Assembly (NCBI GenBank): GCA_964372855.1
Contig: CAYJRY010000004.1
Location: 1 to 47,992 of the forward strand
Length of the DNA stretch: 47,992 bases
From: JACOXT01 sp964372855
Lineage (GTDB): Bacteria > Patescibacteriota > Microgenomatia > Levybacterales > UBA12049
Direction of reading: 5' to 3'
Positions 31,610-40,182 of the stretch are shown one piece after another; position 1 is the stretch's first letter; each line of letters opens with the position of its first letter. The translations under genes and the position numbers were made by a program. A model generated the notes under the pieces. The model made no database searches, had not been told where the DNA came from, and was given only the letters and a program-made list of their open reading frames with translations.

Positions 31610-32128
31610 ATGCAAAGAAATGAAGCAGGAAAAGAGATGGGTTTTAGCCTAAACGGTAAAGAAGCAAAGAATAGTTTTATGCGAGAAAATATTATAGATG
31701 CTAATAAAGTTCTTAATGAAAGTGATAGTCCGCTACAAGTTATAGACATAGGTTTAGTAAGTAGAAATCCATTTGAATCAAGAGTAATATTTAGAAATCT
31801 TAAGGATCAACCATTGGCAACAGGTTATATACAACCAAAAACTCTTAAAAGTGTAAATAGCTCATTTGTATTCTCTATAAACAATTCACTCCATCAAGCT
31901 GCGTGGAGCGTGACTCCAGATGCCGCAAGAATAAGAATGATTGAGTTAGATCAAAAAAAAGTGTTCCAATATGGCAATACAGAATTTCATATAACTGCAA
32001 AATTTGAACATGATGGAAAACAATTAGTATCAAAAGGAGTTAATGGTTCCGCTGAAGAGGCAACGAAATTGGCTCTTATTACAGCTTATGAGGCATTTTG
32101 TGCGAAGCTTTCGCCTTTCAGAGTATAG
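31610..32128 (+). CDS. Hypothetical protein behind the attenuator-like leader
   Basis: This 172-residue protein is not recognised. It is soluble, with a polar N terminus. The last 55 residues (NTEFHITAKFEHDGKQLVSKG, then SAEEATKLALITAYEAFC) show a strand-strand-helix pattern similar in outline to a double-stranded RNA-binding fold or to the LeuA regulatory domain; neither is firm. The start is the ATG at 31610, because AAAGGGGGTGA (31594-31604) is its Shine-Dalgarno; the GTG at 31601 lies inside that site. The long structured leader implies conditional expression. Confidence 0.75.
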   Translation: MQRNEAGKEMGFSLNGKEAKNSFMRENIIDANKVLNESDSPLQVIDIGLVSRNPFESRVIFRNLKDQPLATGYIQPKTLKSVNSSFVFSINNSLHQAAWSVTPDAARIRMIELDQKKVFQYGNTEFHITAKFEHDGKQLVSKGVNGSAEEATKLALITAYEAFCAKLSPFRV

Positions 32129-32139
32129 ACTATAGTCTA
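32126..32139. promoter_or_regulatory. Perfect palindrome in the efp promoter region
   Basis: TAGACTATAGTCTA is a perfect 14-base palindrome. It overlaps the stop codon of the upstream gene and lies where the -35 region of efp is expected, 9 bases before TAAAAT (32149-32154), itself 6 bases before the efp ATG. A repressor site is possible. Confidence 0.4.
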
Positions 32140-32160
32140 AACCTTTGTTAAAATAGCTTC

Positions 32161-32715
32161 ATGATTCCTGTGACGAATTTAAGGCCAGGAGTAACTTTTG
32201 AGGAAAATGGAGATATCTTCGAGGTTCTGACATATAACAATGTCCATCTTCGAAAAACAAGTTCTGTTGTCAAGGTCAAAGTTAGAAGTCTAAAAAGAGG
32301 TATGACTATCGACAAAAGTTATGTTAGTAACGCAAAAGTAAATCAAGTTACAACAGAGAAAAAAGATTTTCAATTTTTATACAAAGATAGCGAATCAGGA
32401 TACTTTATGAATCCAGAAAATTTTGAACAGATAAGTATTCCTATCAAAAATTTAATTGATCATATGTTTCTCAAAGAAGGAGAATTAGTTACTATAAGAT
32501 TTTACGGCAGAGAACCTTTAAATTTTATTCTTCCTCCAAAAGTAAAGCTTAAAGTCACAGATACCAATCCTGGTGTAAAAGGAAACTCCGCAACCAATGT
32601 CTATAAAGATGCCATACTTGAAACTGGACTAAAAACAAAAGTTCCTCTTTTTATAAATATAGGAGATGAGATAGTAGTTGACACTCGGGATGGTAGCTAT
32701 ACAAGCCGCGTATAA
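32161..32715 (+). CDS. efp: Elongation factor P
   Basis: EF-P relieves ribosome stalling at proline runs. The 184-residue protein has the three beta-barrel domains and the canonical C-terminal half (TDTNPGVKGNSATN, ETGLKTKVPLFINIGDEIVVDTRDGSYTSRV-like end). The tip loop, usually K-P-G-K-G, reads H-L-R-K-T; the modifiable residue is kept as Lys32, but Pro and both Gly are lost. No lysine-modifying enzyme gene is seen nearby. TAAAAT 6 bases before the ATG suggests a leaderless mRNA. Confidence 0.96.
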   Translation: MIPVTNLRPGVTFEENGDIFEVLTYNNVHLRKTSSVVKVKVRSLKRGMTIDKSYVSNAKVNQVTTEKKDFQFLYKDSESGYFMNPENFEQISIPIKNLIDHMFLKEGELVTIRFYGREPLNFILPPKVKLKVTDTNPGVKGNSATNVYKDAILETGLKTKVPLFINIGDEIVVDTRDGSYTSRV

Positions 32716-32792
32716 ACTCCGAACGAAATAAATGATTGTTAATTCTAGATAAATATCGTATAATAATTGGTCGGATTTTTTAATGACCTGAG

Positions 32793-35678
32793 ATGGATAA
32801 AATTATTATAAAAGGTGCAAGAGAACACAATTTAAAGAATATTGATCTTGAATTGCCAAAAAATAAACTTATTGTATTTACTGGCTTATCTGGAAGCGGC
32901 AAGTCATCTTTGGCGTTTGACACAATTTATGCCGAAGGACAAAGAAGATATGTAGAAAGTCTTTCTTCTTATGCAAGACAATTTTTAGGTGTTATGAAGA
33001 AGCCCGATGTCGACCTAATTGAAGGACTTTCTCCGGCAATATCAATTGATCAAAAATCAGCCAGTCACAACCCTCGCTCAACAGTCGGCACTGTAACTGA
33101 AATCTATGATTATCTAAGACTTCTTTTTGCTAGAATTGGTCATCCTCATTGTCCCAAATGCGGTAGGGAAATTTCCAAACAATCTAAAGAACAAATTACA
33201 AAGTCTATTTTTGAGATGCTTAGAAAAACTCATTCTCAAAGAATAAAAATGCTGATACTTGCGCCAATTGTAAAAGATAGAAAAGGGGAGTATAAAGTAC
33301 TTTTTACTGATCTAAAAAAAAGAGGATATAAAAAAGTAAGAATTGATGGAGAAATATTTACCCTTAATGAAAATTTCATTCTTATAAAAACCAACAAGCA
33401 CACTATAGAAGTTGTGATCGATGAGCTAGTTTTGACTCAAAATTCAGACAAATTAAGAATTTCAGAAGATGTGGAGAAGGGACTTACTCTCGGAAATGGG
33501 GAACTTATTATTGCTATCGTTAAAGATGCTGGCTTTTCCTTACCAGCTCGGCCTAAAAGAATGCAGGATGAATTATTTTCTGAGAAGTTTGCTTGCCCAG
33601 TAGATGGAATTTCTATTCCTGAGATAGAGCCTAGAATTTTTTCTTTCAACACTCCTCATGGTGCTTGTCCAACATGTAACGGCTTGGGCACTTTATTATC
33701 TGTTGATCCCAATCTGGTATTCAACAACAATTTATCAATTGCTGAGGGAGGCATAGTACCATACGCAAACGTATTTGAGTCGGACACTTGGTTCCATAGA
33801 ACTTTAATTCAGTTTTGTGAAGAAAATGATATTCCCCTAAAAAAAAGACTATCTGATATCCCCTGGGATAAGAAAGAAATTCTACTTAAAGGTACCTCAG
33901 ATAGAGTTTACACTGTTTCGGGAGAAAATAGATGGGGGAGGCTCACAGAAATTCACGAAACTTTCGATGGAATAATAAATGATTTGAAAGAAAAATATCA
34001 TTCAACGCAATCTTTGTTTCTCAAATCAAGAATTGAAAAATTCATGAGATATGAAATATGCCCACAATGTCATGGATCAAGACTTAAAAAAGAATCGCTT
34101 AATATAACAGTTTTGGGAAAATCAATTGTTGATATTTGCGATATGTCAGTTCAAGAATCATTTAATTTTACAAATAATTTAGAGAAAACTATCTCCCAAA
34201 AAGAATTAGAAATCGCAAAAGTCATTATAAAAGAAATTAAAACTCGTCTTATATTTTTGATTAATGTTGGACTTGATTATTTGACTCTTTCTCGAGGCGC
34301 TCAGAGCTTGGCAGGAGGTGAGGCCCAAAGAATTAGACTTGCCTCACAAATAGGAAGTGGTTTAACAGGAGTCTTGTATGTTTTGGATGAGCCCTCAATT
34401 GGGCTCCACCAGAAAGATAATACAAAGTTAATCGAAACTTTAAAAAAACTAAAAGATTTGGGAAATACTGTTCTTGTGGTTGAACATGACCAAGAGACTA
34501 TGGAAAATGCTGATTATATAGTAGATTTTGGCCCTGGCGCAGGAGTAAACGGTGGAAAAATTATCGCCCAAGGTATAATTTCACAAATTAAAAAAAACAA
34601 AGCCTCAGTTACCGGTCAATTTTTATCAGGTATTAGGAAAATTAAACCGTCTGAATCTTTGCTTACAGATAATTTTCTAAAAAATGGAAAATTTCTATCT
34701 GTATTGGGAGCATCTGAACATAATCTCAAAAATATAAATGTTAAATTTCCTTTAAACAAACTAATTGTTGTAACGGGTGTTTCAGGAAGCGGTAAGTCTA
34801 CATTGATTAACGATATTTTGTATCATGCCCTCATGCAACTGCAAAACGCATATCATAAAGAATTGCCAGGAAAATTCAAAACAATTGAAGGCTATGAAAA
34901 TATAAAAAGGGTTTACATGATTGATCAATCACCAATTGGAAGAACTCCAAGAAGTAATCCTGCAACTTATACCGGTGCTTTTAACTATATAAGAGATATT
35001 TTCTCAAGAACCAAAGAGGCGAGGATAAAAGGATACGGACCGGGAAGATTTTCTTTCAATGTCAAAGGAGGAAGGTGCGAAACATGCGAAGGTGAAGGGC
35101 AAATAAAAATCGAAATGCAATTTTTACCAGATGTATATATAACATGCGAATCATGTAACGGCAAACAATACAACCAAGATGCGCTATCGGTTTTGTTTAA
35201 CGGTAAAAATATCGCGGATGTTCTGTCTCTGAGCGTTTCGGAAGCTTTGAACTTCTTTTCATTTGTGCCAATACTCTCTCATAAATTGCAAACACTTTCT
35301 GATGTTGGACTTTCATACATAAAATTGGGTCAGCCTGCTCCAACTCTTTCAGGAGGTGAGGCCCAAAGAGTAAAACTCTCATACGAGCTTTCCAAGCGAG
35401 GCCAAAATTCTTTGTACCTTTTGGATGAGCCAACAACAGGTCTTCATTTCGCAGATTTGGAAAAATTATTATTTGTTCTGCGAAGGCTTGTTAATATGGG
35501 AAATACTGTAATTGTAATTGAGCATAATTTAGATGTTATAAAATCAGCTGACTATATAATCGACTTAGGCCCAGAGGGTGGAGAGAAGGGTGGAGAATTA
35601 ATTGCAACTGGTACGCCATATGAAGTCTCCCAAAATCCCCGCTCCTACACAGGACAGTTTTTGAAAAAAGTTTTATAG
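32793..35678 (+). CDS. uvrA: UvrABC system protein A
   Basis: UvrA is the ATPase that detects damage and loads UvrB. The 961-residue, full-length protein has two ABC modules: Walker A GLSGSGKSS (31-39) and GVSGSGKST, signatures SLAGGEAQRIRLA and TLSGGEAQRVKLS, and Walker B LDEP in both. Zinc modules are CPKCG...CPTCNG in the first half and CETCEGEGQ...CESCNG in the second. TATAAT at 32759-32764 lies 28 bases upstream in ATCGTATAATAATT, which resembles the TTCGTATAAATT part of the lexA promoter; shared SOS control is possible but weak. Confidence 0.98.
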   Translation: MDKIIIKGAREHNLKNIDLELPKNKLIVFTGLSGSGKSSLAFDTIYAEGQRRYVESLSSYARQFLGVMKKPDVDLIEGLSPAISIDQKSASHNPRSTVGTVTEIYDYLRLLFARIGHPHCPKCGREISKQSKEQITKSIFEMLRKTHSQRIKMLILAPIVKDRKGEYKVLFTDLKKRGYKKVRIDGEIFTLNENFILIKTNKHTIEVVIDELVLTQNSDKLRISEDVEKGLTLGNGELIIAIVKDAGFSLPARPKRMQDELFSEKFACPVDGISIPEIEPRIFSFNTPHGACPTCNGLGTLLSVDPNLVFNNNLSIAEGGIVPYANVFESDTWFHRTLIQFCEENDIPLKKRLSDIPWDKKEILLKGTSDRVYTVSGENRWGRLTEIHETFDGIINDLKEKYHSTQSLFLKSRIEKFMRYEICPQCHGSRLKKESLNITVLGKSIVDICDMSVQESFNFTNNLEKTISQKELEIAKVIIKEIKTRLIFLINVGLDYLTLSRGAQSLAGGEAQRIRLASQIGSGLTGVLYVLDEPSIGLHQKDNTKLIETLKKLKDLGNTVLVVEHDQETMENADYIVDFGPGAGVNGGKIIAQGIISQIKKNKASVTGQFLSGIRKIKPSESLLTDNFLKNGKFLSVLGASEHNLKNINVKFPLNKLIVVTGVSGSGKSTLINDILYHALMQLQNAYHKELPGKFKTIEGYENIKRVYMIDQSPIGRTPRSNPATYTGAFNYIRDIFSRTKEARIKGYGPGRFSFNVKGGRCETCEGEGQIKIEMQFLPDVYITCESCNGKQYNQDALSVLFNGKNIADVLSLSVSEALNFFSFVPILSHKLQTLSDVGLSYIKLGQPAPTLSGGEAQRVKLSYELSKRGQNSLYLLDEPTTGLHFADLEKLLFVLRRLVNMGNTVIVIEHNLDVIKSADYIIDLGPEGGEKGGELIATGTPYEVSQNPRSYTGQFLKKVL

Positions 35679-35704
35679 ATTAAGGTAGTAAGTTTAATCT
35701 AAAA

Positions 35705-36247
35705 TTAACGCCATGCCTTAAAGGTAAAATGCAGCGTTTGGATATCTAGTTCTTTTATAAACTTTCGAATTTCAGGTGCTTTCCTTGTAGTTTGTAAAAA
35801 ATAATTAGTTTCTCTTATTATAGGTGTCGTAAAGTCCGGATAAGTAATATTTATCCAACTCACATAGGTAGCACCTATTGTAGCATCTCGAATAACTTCG
35901 TCAGTAATTGAAGTCAATTTGTCATCTACCCTTTTAATCTTTCCATCTGTAAAGATATAGTCTGGAGGAAATGCTGCGCTGCCTATTAATGCACCATAAT
36001 TAAATCTCTCTCTGCTATTAGCCGTGAAACATTCAATATTAATATCTTCACCAACAGAGCCAAGTGCAGTTAAAAAATCAGATAATGACAGATTTTCTAA
36101 AACTTTTGCCTCTTCATGACTTTTAAATCCTTCCGAGAGCTGAAATCCTTTTTTCAAAAGTATTTTTACAACCAAAGGCCTAGCTTCTTCTATACGTTGC
36201 CTACGTTCTTCAAGTTGCTTCTTTTTTCTATTAAACCACTCTATCAT
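35705..36247 (-). CDS. Hypothetical protein, 180 aa
   Basis: I do not recognise this protein. The first 30 residues are a very basic/acidic helix (RKKKQLEERRQRIEEARP); the rest looks alpha/beta with many aromatic residues (YVSWINITYPDF) and no signal peptide. It is convergent with uvrA, with 26 bases between the stops. Confidence 0.7.
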   Translation of the reverse strand: MIEWFNRKKKQLEERRQRIEEARPLVVKILLKKGFQLSEGFKSHEEAKVLENLSLSDFLTALGSVGEDINIECFTANSRERFNYGALIGSAAFPPDYIFTDGKIKRVDDKLTSITDEVIRDATIGATYVSWINITYPDFTTPIIRETNYFLQTTRKAPEIRKFIKELDIQTLHFTFKAWR

Positions 36248-36375
36248 TATGTGTGAATTTTAGCCTAATAATCAATTAGAATCAAGACAAATTGATTTTT
36301 ATCTGCGGCCACGTCAATTCCGACCTCGAAGGTTGTCAACCTAGCAACTTCGTTGGTCGATGGTGATAAGGCATT

Positions 36376-36420
36376 TCCACTTTTATTCTGAGCTTATCGA
36401 AGGACCAGACGGTCTTGAGA
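36376..36420. repeat. Possible degenerate dispersed repeat
   Basis: The segment CACTTTTATTCTGAGCTTAT continuing with CGAAGGACC resembles widely dispersed intergenic elements with CTGAGC...TCGAAGG. GGACC-AGAC-GGTCT inside it can pair with one mismatch. It lies in the 187-base gap between two minus-strand genes, where no coding region is seen. Confidence 0.3.
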
Positions 36421-36434
36421 TTTTTCTTAAAATT

Positions 36435-36713
36435 CTACACATTGGCGATTTTCTGTTCTATTTTATCCACTCTTTCACTTAGACCATCGAATTCTTTTCT
36501 TGTTGGAGTATCATCTTCCAAATACGCAAGTTGCTTACCCAGCTTATCTATTCTTACGGTTAAGTTTTTCTCAACTTGGTTTATCCTATTTTCCAATCCA
36601 TCTATTCTTCCTGTCAATTTTGAATCAAGTTTATCAATTTTACTCAAGACTTCTTGTCGAAAGGCACTTTGTCCATTAATAATAGACCGAAGCATTTTTT
36701 GTATATTGTTCAT
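36435..36713 (-). CDS. Small coiled-coil protein (92 aa)
   Basis: Residues about 20-90 are a continuous heptad-like coiled coil (KIDKLDSKLTGRIDGLENRI, then NQVEKNLTVRIDKL and LSERVDKIEQKI). No signal peptide. Small proteins of this type are frequent in CPR genomes and of unknown role; an oligomerisation or tether function is inferred. TATATA lies about 9 bases before the ATG. Confidence 0.8.
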   Translation of the reverse strand: MNNIQKMLRSIINGQSAFRQEVLSKIDKLDSKLTGRIDGLENRINQVEKNLTVRIDKLGKQLAYLEDDTPTRKEFDGLSERVDKIEQKIANV

Positions 36714-36830
36714 AATATTAAGTATATATAGATAAGATTGCTATTTTCAATATTTCAATAAGCATCAAACCGATTCATTTTCGATTATGCTAATATTATA
36801 TCAATATAATAAACCTTCACTAATTTATTA

Positions 36831-38654
36831 ATGAAAAAGTTAATTTTAGTTCTCATTGCTCTTTATTGTTTTTTTTCATTCACAAATTTAGCTTTTGCTT
36901 CCTCTTCAAATTTCCTAACTGACTACAACACTACTTACAGCATCGATGAATCAGGAATTGCCAATGTGATGTTTGATGTAACACTAACAAATAAAACTAG
37001 TAATTTTTATGCATCTTCCTATAGTATAACTGTTGGTTTTAAAAACATACGGGATGTCAAAGCATTTGATTCAAAGGGATCAATTATGGTCAAATTGGCT
37101 AAAAATGAAGAGGGAAATAAAATTGACTTAGAATTTTTGCGAAAAATAGTTGGAATAAAAAACAAGTATAACTTTAAAGTAACATTTAACACCCCAGATA
37201 TTGTGCAAAAATCAGGACAAATATGGGATATCAATATTCCAGGACTTGCAATGCAAAATGAATTTAATACTTTTAATGTAAAAGTCCAAGTTCCAAAGTC
37301 TTTAAGTACACCAACTTATATCAAGCCAGATATTGGCATGTTTAACAACGGAGTTTTAAATTTTTCAAAAGAGGAACTTGGTGATTCAGGTATCTCAATC
37401 TCTTTTGGAACATATGAAATTTATAAATTTGATCTTGCTTATCATTTGGAAAATAAAAATTTTTTTCCAATTAAAACAAAAATTGCTTTGCCTCCTACGA
37501 CAAATTATCAGGAAGTAGCAATAGATAGTATTGACCCTAAACCTTTGAATGTAGAAATCGATCAAGATGGAAATTGGATGGCAGAGTATTTGTTGTTTCC
37601 AACAGAAAAAATAAAGGTTTTAGTTGCTGGACGGGCAAAACTTCAGTACTTACCAAAAAAACAACCTGAAAGTGAGGAAAAATTAGCTTTATACTTAAAT
37701 GAAGAGCCTTATTGGGAAATTTCTAATGAAAAAATAAAAAAGCTTGCAAAAGAACTAAAAACACCCAGCGAAATCTATAACTATGTAGTTTCAAATTTAA
37801 AATACGACTTTTCACGAGTCTCGCAAAATTTAGAAAGGCTTGGCGCAAGTTACGTACTTGACAATCCTGAATCTGCAGTTTGTCTTGAGTTTACTGATCT
37901 ATTCATAGCTTTATCACGCGCAGCGGGTATTCCCGCAAGAGAAGTAAATGGTTATGCATATACTCAAAATTCAAAAGAAAGACCTATTAGTCTAGTCAAA
38001 GATGTTCTTCATTCTTGGCCTGAGTACTACGATAAAGATCGACAAACTTGGGTAATGGTTGATCCAACTTGGGGCGCAACAACAGGTGGGGTTGATTATT
38101 TCTCAACTCTTGATTTTGATCATTTTGCTTTTGTAAAAAAAGGAATTAAAAGTACTTACCCAATTCCAGCAGGGGGATACAAAACAAAGTCTGCAAATTC
38201 AAAAGATGTAAAAGTTGAGTTTGCAAAAAATTTTGATAACATTAACGAAGTTATATCACTTGAGGAAACCTTAAAGAATAATTATTTCTCATATGAAAAT
38301 GTAAGCGGAAATATTAATGCTTATAATGTTGGTCAGCTTGTTTCAAGCCCAAAAACTATCAAAATATTAAGTACAACTCTGACACCATATGAACAAAATT
38401 TTGAGCTTGGACCAATACCGCCATTTGGTATGGTCTCATTGCCTTTAAAATTTACCGCATCTCCTTTGACAAAATCAGAAAACATTATTACAATTACAAT
38501 CGAAAAAAATTCATTAAAAAAAGTTATCAAAATTTCTCCATTTATCATAAATAAATGGACAATTTCAGGAGGAATATTAACCTGTGGAACAATACTTGCA
38601 ATTGCAATCATTTTCAACAAATCCCGGAATTTACATTTTTTTAGGAAAAAATAA
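36831..38654 (+). CDS. Exported transglutaminase-like protein with C-terminal membrane helix
   Basis: This 607-residue protein has a signal peptide (residues 3-23, ending FAFA-like LAFAS), a long beta-rich outer region (25-290), and a transglutaminase-like cysteine protease core with Cys351 (AVCLEFTDLF), His394 (LHSWPEYY) and Asp411 (VDPTWG). A beta domain follows and a membrane helix near the end (ISGGILTCGTILAIAIIF) with a basic tail. It probably acts on extracellular proteins or peptidoglycan-linked peptides. The last 71 bases overlap the start of uvrC in another frame. Confidence 0.85.
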   Translation: MKKLILVLIALYCFFSFTNLAFASSSNFLTDYNTTYSIDESGIANVMFDVTLTNKTSNFYASSYSITVGFKNIRDVKAFDSKGSIMVKLAKNEEGNKIDLEFLRKIVGIKNKYNFKVTFNTPDIVQKSGQIWDINIPGLAMQNEFNTFNVKVQVPKSLSTPTYIKPDIGMFNNGVLNFSKEELGDSGISISFGTYEIYKFDLAYHLENKNFFPIKTKIALPPTTNYQEVAIDSIDPKPLNVEIDQDGNWMAEYLLFPTEKIKVLVAGRAKLQYLPKKQPESEEKLALYLNEEPYWEISNEKIKKLAKELKTPSEIYNYVVSNLKYDFSRVSQNLERLGASYVLDNPESAVCLEFTDLFIALSRAAGIPAREVNGYAYTQNSKERPISLVKDVLHSWPEYYDKDRQTWVMVDPTWGATTGGVDYFSTLDFDHFAFVKKGIKSTYPIPAGGYKTKSANSKDVKVEFAKNFDNINEVISLEETLKNNYFSYENVSGNINAYNVGQLVSSPKTIKILSTTLTPYEQNFELGPIPPFGMVSLPLKFTASPLTKSENIITITIEKNSLKKVIKISPFIINKWTISGGILTCGTILAIAIIFNKSRNLHFFRKK

Positions 38655-39870
38655 AAAAATTCTTTATGTTGGTAAGGCAAAAAACCTAAAAAATCGGATT
38701 TCTTCTTATTTCCGAAGTATCACTGAGCTTGGTCCAAAAACCAAAGTAATGGTCTCTCAAGTGGAGAAAATTAAAACACAAGAAGTAACTTCTGAAATCG
38801 AGGCTCTACTTCTTGAGGCAAATCTTATTAAAAAATACAGCCCAAAATACAATGTTCGCCTAACTGACGGCAAAGCTTATCCATTAATTAGAATTACTAT
38901 AAAAGATAAATATCCAAAAGTATTAATAGCAAGACGTATTGATGATAAAAAATCTTTGTATTTTGGTCCTTATCCAAACTCAGGAGCGCTACGATTGGTC
39001 TTAAAAACTATTCGAAGAATTTTTCCATTTCAATCTGTTAAAAATCATCCTAAAAAGCTATGTTTGTATTACCATCTAAATCTTTGCCCATGCCCAGAAG
39101 TTTTAGAAGATAAAGAATATAGAAAAAACATCAATCATATAATAACTTTTTTAAAAGGCCGTAAAGGTAAAGTATTGAAAGATCTTGAAAAAGAAAGAAA
39201 TAGTCTTGTAAAACTTGAGGAATTTGAAAAAGCAAGTCTAATCCAGAAAAAAATTAACGCAATTTTATTAGTCACAAGTCCTGTTTATGAAAAATTCGAT
39301 TACAAATTTAATATAAATCTTGATGAAGATCAAAGGCTCAAAGAATTGTTAGATCTCAAGTCAATTTTAATTAAAAATAGTGTTAAAATATCTAACTTAA
39401 AAAGAATCGAGTGTTTCGATATCTCAAATATCTCAGGAACCTCTGCAACTGGCTCAATGGTTGTTTTTGTTAACGGAGAAAAAGATCCTTCAATGTATAG
39501 GAAATTCAAAATTAGAACTGTGGATAAAATTCCAAATGATTTTGCAATGATTTCGGAGATTATTAGAAGAAGACTTAATCACGCTGAATGGTCTTATCCG
39601 AATCTAATTATAGTTGACGGTGGAAAAGGGCAAGTCTCCGCAGTATTAAGTGCAATTAGAACAATGAAGCATCCTGTCAATGAGACAATTGATATTCCAG
39701 TTATTGGTTTGGCAAAAAAAGAAGAGACTATTATTACATCAACTTTCAAGGAGATATTGTTGCCTAAGGATTCACCAGCTCTTCATTTTATAATGAGAAT
39801 TCGTGATGAAGCCCACCGCTTTGCAATTACTTATCACAAGAAATTGCGATCAAAAAAATTTTTGATATAA
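38584..39870 (+). CDS. uvrC: UvrABC system protein C, short form without C-terminal HhH
   Basis: UvrC makes both incisions in nucleotide excision repair. The 428-residue protein has the GIY-YIG nuclease (PGIYIF...ILYVGKAKNLKNRI, residues 14-45), a central Cys-rich stretch (KLCLYYHLNLCPCPE), a UVR-like helix, and the RNase H-like domain (IECFDISNISG, IVDGGKGQVSA, RDEAHRFA). It stops right after YHKKLRSKKF, where the tandem helix-hairpin-helix usually starts; the family is normally about 600 residues. The only start giving a complete GIY-YIG domain is the GTG at 38584 (or nearby TTGs), which lies inside the transglutaminase gene. Confidence 0.93.
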   Translation: MEQYLQLQSFSTNPGIYIFLGKNKKILYVGKAKNLKNRISSYFRSITELGPKTKVMVSQVEKIKTQEVTSEIEALLLEANLIKKYSPKYNVRLTDGKAYPLIRITIKDKYPKVLIARRIDDKKSLYFGPYPNSGALRLVLKTIRRIFPFQSVKNHPKKLCLYYHLNLCPCPEVLEDKEYRKNINHIITFLKGRKGKVLKDLEKERNSLVKLEEFEKASLIQKKINAILLVTSPVYEKFDYKFNINLDEDQRLKELLDLKSILIKNSVKISNLKRIECFDISNISGTSATGSMVVFVNGEKDPSMYRKFKIRTVDKIPNDFAMISEIIRRRLNHAEWSYPNLIIVDGGKGQVSAVLSAIRTMKHPVNETIDIPVIGLAKKEETIITSTFKEILLPKDSPALHFIMRIRDEAHRFAITYHKKLRSKKFLI

Positions 39871-39887
39871 TAAAAGTGTTTTGTTTT

Positions 39888-40169
39888 ATGGTCGAGAGAA
39901 TTAATCCACAAGTAATTCCTGAAAACACATTACTTGATCTAATTGATAATTCCAGATCAAATGATCTAAGTCCTCGACAGAAAGAAGTACTTACCTTAAC
40001 CGCTAAAGGATTAAGAGAAAAACAAATAGCTTCAGAATTGCAAATTTCCGAACATACCGTAACATCGCACAAACGATTTCTTTACAAAAAACTCGGAGCT
40101 CACAATAGTCTTCAGGCAACTGTAAAGGGTATTGAAAGAGGGTTTTTAAAACCAGAAGAATTAATATGA
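39888..40169 (+). CDS. Small LuxR-type HTH regulator
   Basis: This 93-residue protein is almost only a LuxR/FixJ-type DNA-binding domain: LSPRQKEVLTLTAKGLREKQ, then IASELQISEHTVTSHKRFLYKKLGAHNS. It has no receiver or ligand domain. I chose the ATG at 39888; a GTG at 39876 would be too near the TATAAT box at 39866-39871. It lies 17 bases after uvrC. It might be the output partner of the single-domain receiver at 26.2 kb, but nothing in the sequence links them. Confidence 0.85.
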   Translation: MVERINPQVIPENTLLDLIDNSRSNDLSPRQKEVLTLTAKGLREKQIASELQISEHTVTSHKRFLYKKLGAHNSLQATVKGIERGFLKPEELI

Positions 40170-40182
40170 GTACAACAAATCA

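Noticed and set aside
34313..35370. Repeated GGAGGTGAGGCCCAAAGA in uvrA (near 34314 and 35352) as a DNA repeat
   Set aside because: Both encode the conserved ABC signature GGEAQR of the two UvrA modules; it is protein conservation within a duplicated domain.
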